Assembly: GCA_029204225.1 (NCBI GenBank)
Contig: CM055102.1
Span: 30,539,632 to 30,603,631 of the forward strand
Direction of reading: 5' to 3'
Origin: Diphasiastrum complanatum
Taxonomy: Eukaryota > Streptophyta > Lycopodiopsida > Lycopodiales > Lycopodiaceae
DNA length: 64,000 nucleotides
Shown: positions 60,051 to 64,000 of the stretch, piece after piece
How positions within the stretch are numbered: position 1 is the first letter of the stretch
Layout of the letters: every line of letters starts with the position of its first letter
Notes under the pieces: model-generated
Database searches by the model: none
The model's input: the letters and a program-made list of their open reading frames with translations, nothing else
What the model was told of the DNA's origin: nothing
Translations under genes and position numbers: made by a program

Positions 60051-62130
60051 GCTTGGCTGGTGATAAGGAAATTAGAGAGTCCCTTGGCATGTGTTTAGAC
60101 AACAAGGGATTTCGCAAATTCATGGGCAAAGAGACATTTTGGTGGCACTTGACAAAGGCAGCCAAAAGTATGTTGGCTCCATTGGCTGCTGGCCTAGAGC
60201 AGCTACCAGATGAGGATGCATATTTTAGGCGGCAGCGCCAAATGCATTTTAAACTAGAATTTGGCAACTTGGAAAAGGAGATGAAAAATGCAAATCCTGC
60301 AAGCAAACAGCCAGGCCTACCACATGCGGCAAGACGAATTGCATACAGGTATATACATTTTGAATGCCCATCTTTTTTGTTTTTTACATATGCTCAGTGT
60401 CACAAATGGGGCTTTTCTATGTTGTAGGTGGCTGATCTCATTGAAGGACGAGCGTATTATTGACAAGATCCCTTATAAAGTTTATGACTGGCTATCCTTT
60501 GAGAGCATGCCCACTGTGTACCCCACAGATTGGCAGGAGATTGGCCTCACACAATGGGAGCTTACTAGATGCCCTTGGTGGCTTGACTACCCTAAAGGGG
60601 TTATTCCTGCTTCCGAGGAGGACATGCATGCATCATTCTAGAAGACAGTTCTCCATCACCCCACATCCCAGGATGCTCCTGCACAAGGCTCTACATTGAG
60701 AAGGAAATCAACCGCTCGTAACATTTCGGAGTCCTCACGGTCAAGAAGGAGACTACAATTGCATGTGGAGGACCCACATGAAGAGCAAGTCATGGATATT
60801 GAATCACCACCAGCCCATACAAGTGTCCAAGCAGCTCCCAACTACATTGCAAGTTTGTTTCCCATGCTATCAATACTTTCTGTTGGTCAAATATACTCAT
60901 AATATAATTGCATGCATAGACAAGGTGCTAGACAATGACTATTTGTACTGCTTGAACACTTTGTTTTTTATTTTTAATGTAGATTTGCCTAGTGGACCTG
61001 GATCAATGTGCGCAGTTCTTGGTGATGTGGTCACCATGGCCGATGAAAAAACAAAATCTATGCGGAAAATAAAAAGACTTTTGAGCGCTCATTGTATTGC
61101 TAGATCATATGTTTGGGGAGTGCCATGTGAGGTTGTGGCAAAGTTGGTGTTTGTCAACTTTCCCACTTCACTTGGTGTAGCCTTCATCCAGGAAAAATCC
61201 ATGCCCGAGTGGAATGTTTTCTCCTAGTCATTGCCCACGACATGCGCCACTATTGATGATTTGTACATTGTCGACGAGGGATGGTATGTGACACTATCTA
61301 TCACAGAACATTTTCCTTGGATTTTTATAGCAGCTGCTGAGAAGGGCTTCACCCTACACCAGTGCTTAAACGTTGTTGTGAAGAATGGGTACATTGGTCA
61401 CGCACCATTCAATAAGGTATGATCTCTTAAATGCCTTGTTAATTGTCTGCCACTATATCTAACTAACAATAATCCTTACCATCTATCAACCCAAATTGAT
61501 TCTTTTTTTTATGTGCAGATAGCATCACTCGTGTTGTCACTCTTTCACCGTGATGGATATCCCAAGCCTACACTTCACAACAAAAGGGCCAGAAAGAATT
61601 ACACCACTGGCATACCCGAACCAGACACAAATTTCATCATTGACACTCCCGATACGTACAACGCAATAGACGATAACTTTTGCAGGGGTGGTGCATAGCG
61701 GTCCCCTGAATTATGCAGGTTCATTGTCATCACTTCTATTTTTTTGAATGGAATCATCAATCCAATGTGTCTTGCACTATCGCATACATATAAGCTGAAC
61801 TTGTTCTCTTGCTGCATTGTAGATATATTATAAATCTCACAAATGAGGAGGATCTAGTTATCGATTTATTTGCCGGTACCGGTAATCTGGGAGTCGAGGC
61901 TGTTCGGTCGAACAGACACTGTGTGTGTCTAGAGAAAGATGAAGCTATGCATGAGCATTTTCTATCCAAACTCGAAGAGAGATGGACGACAAGTTGGAAT
62001 CAAGTGCTTGAGTTTATAGCAAGTCTTGAAAATAATTGTCCATTCTTGTGCAATCATCCATTCATGTGCAATTGAACTCTCTAATTTGTACATGTTTGAC
62101 TTTGCACAGGGCGCAACAACAAACACATGA
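60051..62130 (+). pseudogene. intron-containing gene with a DNA N4/N6-methyltransferase-like C-terminus
   Basis: Exons inferred from GT-AG sites that keep frame: 60051-60348, 60428-60852, 60983-61416, 61519-61718, 61823-62003, 62110-62130 (TGA). The first listed exon follows an acceptor, so the true start lies upstream or is lost. The last exons read RSPELCRYIINLTNEEDLVI then DLFAGTGNLGVEAVRSNRHC and VCLEKDEAMHEHF. This is the P.EL..I ... D.FAGTGN ... E pattern of the SAM-binding end of beta-class DNA methyltransferases. No DPPY-type catalytic motif is seen upstream. The N-terminal 250 residues (FMGKETFWWHL, RCPWWLDYPKGVIP) are unrecognised, and a basic RRKST..SRSRRR stretch follows. Three in-frame stops, all TAG, lie at 60639, 61225 and 61696. 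Only the third exon-intron-exon join yields the motif, which supports the model. Either a recent pseudogene or a domesticated relic. Confidence 0.65.
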
Positions 62131-64000
62131 AGATGTGAGGTGTAATATTTTCGGCCACAATATTATTTAGTGCGATAGTTTTCCCTTATGACATCCCTAG
62201 TCCTTCGCATTCTAGAATGTGATCTCAAACAATTTTTTTTTTTTTTTGATTTAGTAGAATGAACCGGGTCGACATTGCAAAACAAAGTTAACATGAGCTT
62301 ATTTTGAAGAGTTCTTATTCTTGATGTATTGAATGTACTTCTTTTTTGGAAACCAAGCACATTCTGAGTAGACCTATCTACTCTACTGAAATGTACGGTG
62401 GGTATTTTGCCATGAACCTAAACTCATTGAACCATATAGAAGATGGTTTGCCAAAAATGTTTAGAAATGTACTTGTTTGTAACATGTTTTTTATGCGCCC
62501 CACTATGATCGTTCGAAAATGTACTTGTAACACGTCCTTGCCCTTTTTACCCACGTTTTGAAGCTCATAAACGCCTTCTTTGTGTTCATGAATTTGTGTT
62601 TAGGGTTGATAGGTTTTAAATCCTCTTTCAATAAAGCCAAGCTTGAAAGTATCAAAAAGCTTTCTATGTTGCTTCTCTCATTCCTTATATTGATTCAACT
62701 CACCCTAGCCAGAAAACAACCGTGTTCAATAAGAAAGCATTTATTATCGGCACTTGAGAGTGTGTGAAGCTGGCAAATCTAGCAAGATTTTATAATTACA
62801 CCCTTCATTGCACTTTCTAGCTCTTGAATTATCGGTTTAAGTTTCTACTTACAGTGCATAAATGATATAATATGTCAGAGCTAATGTGTAACTACTTATG
62901 GGTTTGCATTGTTGAAGCAAATTAAGTTTAGAACATTTTAGAAAACAAAGTTCTTGGCATGACCTTGTATCTTCTGTTTTGACATATTCAAGTAGCATGA
63001 AATGGTAGAGATTACCCTGCTGTGCATGCAATCACTGGCACTCTCTGACAAACTAGACCTTTTGTTCCTTTGCCCCTTGATTTGTTTCACTTTTCACATC
63101 TCAACATTCAGTTTTTTGATAAGGAAAATAGATGTAGCATGAAATACAAGCTGTTATGGCAAGTCTTTGGAAGATTACCATGCACTAGCTTGGTGATTTC
63201 TGATTGAGCGTGAAAATCCTTTGTTCCAATGTTTCCAAAAATAATGAAAAATAATGAGAATAGAGTCATATAGAAACGTTAAGGTCCTAACTCCAATTTT
63301 ATGAATTGGGGGTAGACCACACGGCATTGATGGATCATCTTCACACGGCCTCTCAAGGATCACCACGTTTTTACTTTTGGTAATAAGTAGTCTTTAATTT
63401 TTCAGTGACTCTGTTATACCCAAAACAATAAATTTGACCTCAATTTGACCAACTTCCTACATTATCGGTTGAGGTGTATGTGACAAGTTAACATGGAAGG
63501 TAGACTAATCTAAGGTTGTCTAGCTTTAGATCTCAGTTTTCATTTCAATTTAGTCATATTTTGCTTTTGACTGAGCAAGACTGTCTTTTGCCAAATTTGC
63601 TTGTAGGGCTATTTTTTTAACTGTGGAAGCATATTTTACAAATACTTATGTTTTTGTGCACAACCATTCATGATAAGCTTTAATGAGATGAATTAAAGCT
63701 TTTCAACGATCTTACACGAATATTTTTAAATAAGATTCTTTACGATCGATCGATTTGCAAGGACTGTCATGACATACGACTACAGAATATACTGACTCAA
63801 TGCACTATCAGTTTTGAATCAAGTCGCACCTCCATGAATATGGCTTCTTATTAAACATTGATCATTTGAATCCAAAATACTACTAGTGGCATGTAAAACG
63901 TCTGTCCTCTTGCCCAATTGCAGCATCCGCAACATGATTCCTGAAATGCATACTATGCAGACATTTTCGTGTATCAAATCACATTAGGAATATGACCTCC
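62131..64000. other. noncoding, no feature seen
   Basis: AT-rich sequence downstream of the methyltransferase-like gene. Short open frames (for example 62346-62561, 62558-62767) lack known domains. I recognise no LTR, primer site or RNA gene. Confidence 0.45.

Noticed and set aside
62346-62767. Two adjacent short open frames downstream of the methyltransferase-like gene
   Set aside because: Low-complexity hydrophobic composition, no domain, AT-rich surroundings; chance frames are expected at this length.

Overview
This window looks like repeat-dominated nuclear DNA from a large plant genome. It is AT-rich and almost entirely built of LTR retrotransposons, mostly Ty1/copia with some Ty3/gypsy. 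Many use the tRNA-Met type primer site TGGTATCAGAGC, and one uses the Athila/Tat-type site TGGCACCGTTGTCGGGGA. Long (GA)n tracts recur throughout. No bacterial, organellar, tRNA, rRNA or CRISPR feature is seen. I cannot place it more precisely than a streptophyte, most likely a land plant.

Layout. 1-2416: a minus-strand copia element cut by the window edge (gag-protease, leader, primer site, 5' LTR). 2417-5640: the decayed remains of a plus-strand copia element with a long leader. 5641-9420: simple-sequence and tandem-repeat territory, in which GA tracts alternate with hairpin-forming units. 9440-12490: an Athila/Tat-like gypsy LTR end, primer site, leader and gag. 12490-13070: a second copy of the GA/hairpin repeat. 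13355-16245: copia LTR and gag, then an RNase H fragment. 16246-18690: noncoding LTR debris.

18692-36460 is a four-level nest of copia elements. Outermost is E (minus). D (minus, LTRs 19252-20042 and 34903-35742) is inserted in the integrase of E. A (plus, 22878-34338, 5-bp duplication AAGAA) is inserted in the pol of D. B (plus, 24372-30488, duplication GTAAG) is inserted in the gag of A. LTR divergence judged by eye falls in the order expected from the nesting. Element A has no reverse transcriptase: about 1.1 kb of unrelated sequence sits, in the same reading frame, between integrase and RNase H.

36611-42340: copia and gypsy fragments, including a gypsy gag-protease. 42733-46960: a copia element with an in-frame deletion through its reverse transcriptase. 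47330-49320: tandem repeats and a gypsy LTR. 49322-50163: a gypsy deletion derivative joining gag directly to the integrase C-terminus. 50656-55988: a nearly complete copia element (C) whose protease Asp and integrase Glu are both replaced. 56161-59725: LTR, leader and gag debris of another copia element, and a gypsy RNase H/integrase fragment.

60051-62130 is the only gene-like unit that is not a retrotransposon. It has several GT-AG introns and ends in a domain resembling the C-terminal SAM-binding part of a beta-class DNA N4/N6 methyltransferase. Its frame carries three premature stops, all TAG. 62131-64000 is noncoding as far as I can see.

The coding sequences do not form a pathway. Nearly all are broken gag-pol genes. 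The points of most interest are the in-frame cargo in element A, the methyltransferase-like gene, the recurrent CACACGTGTG palindrome shared by several LTR families, and the GA/hairpin repeat units.
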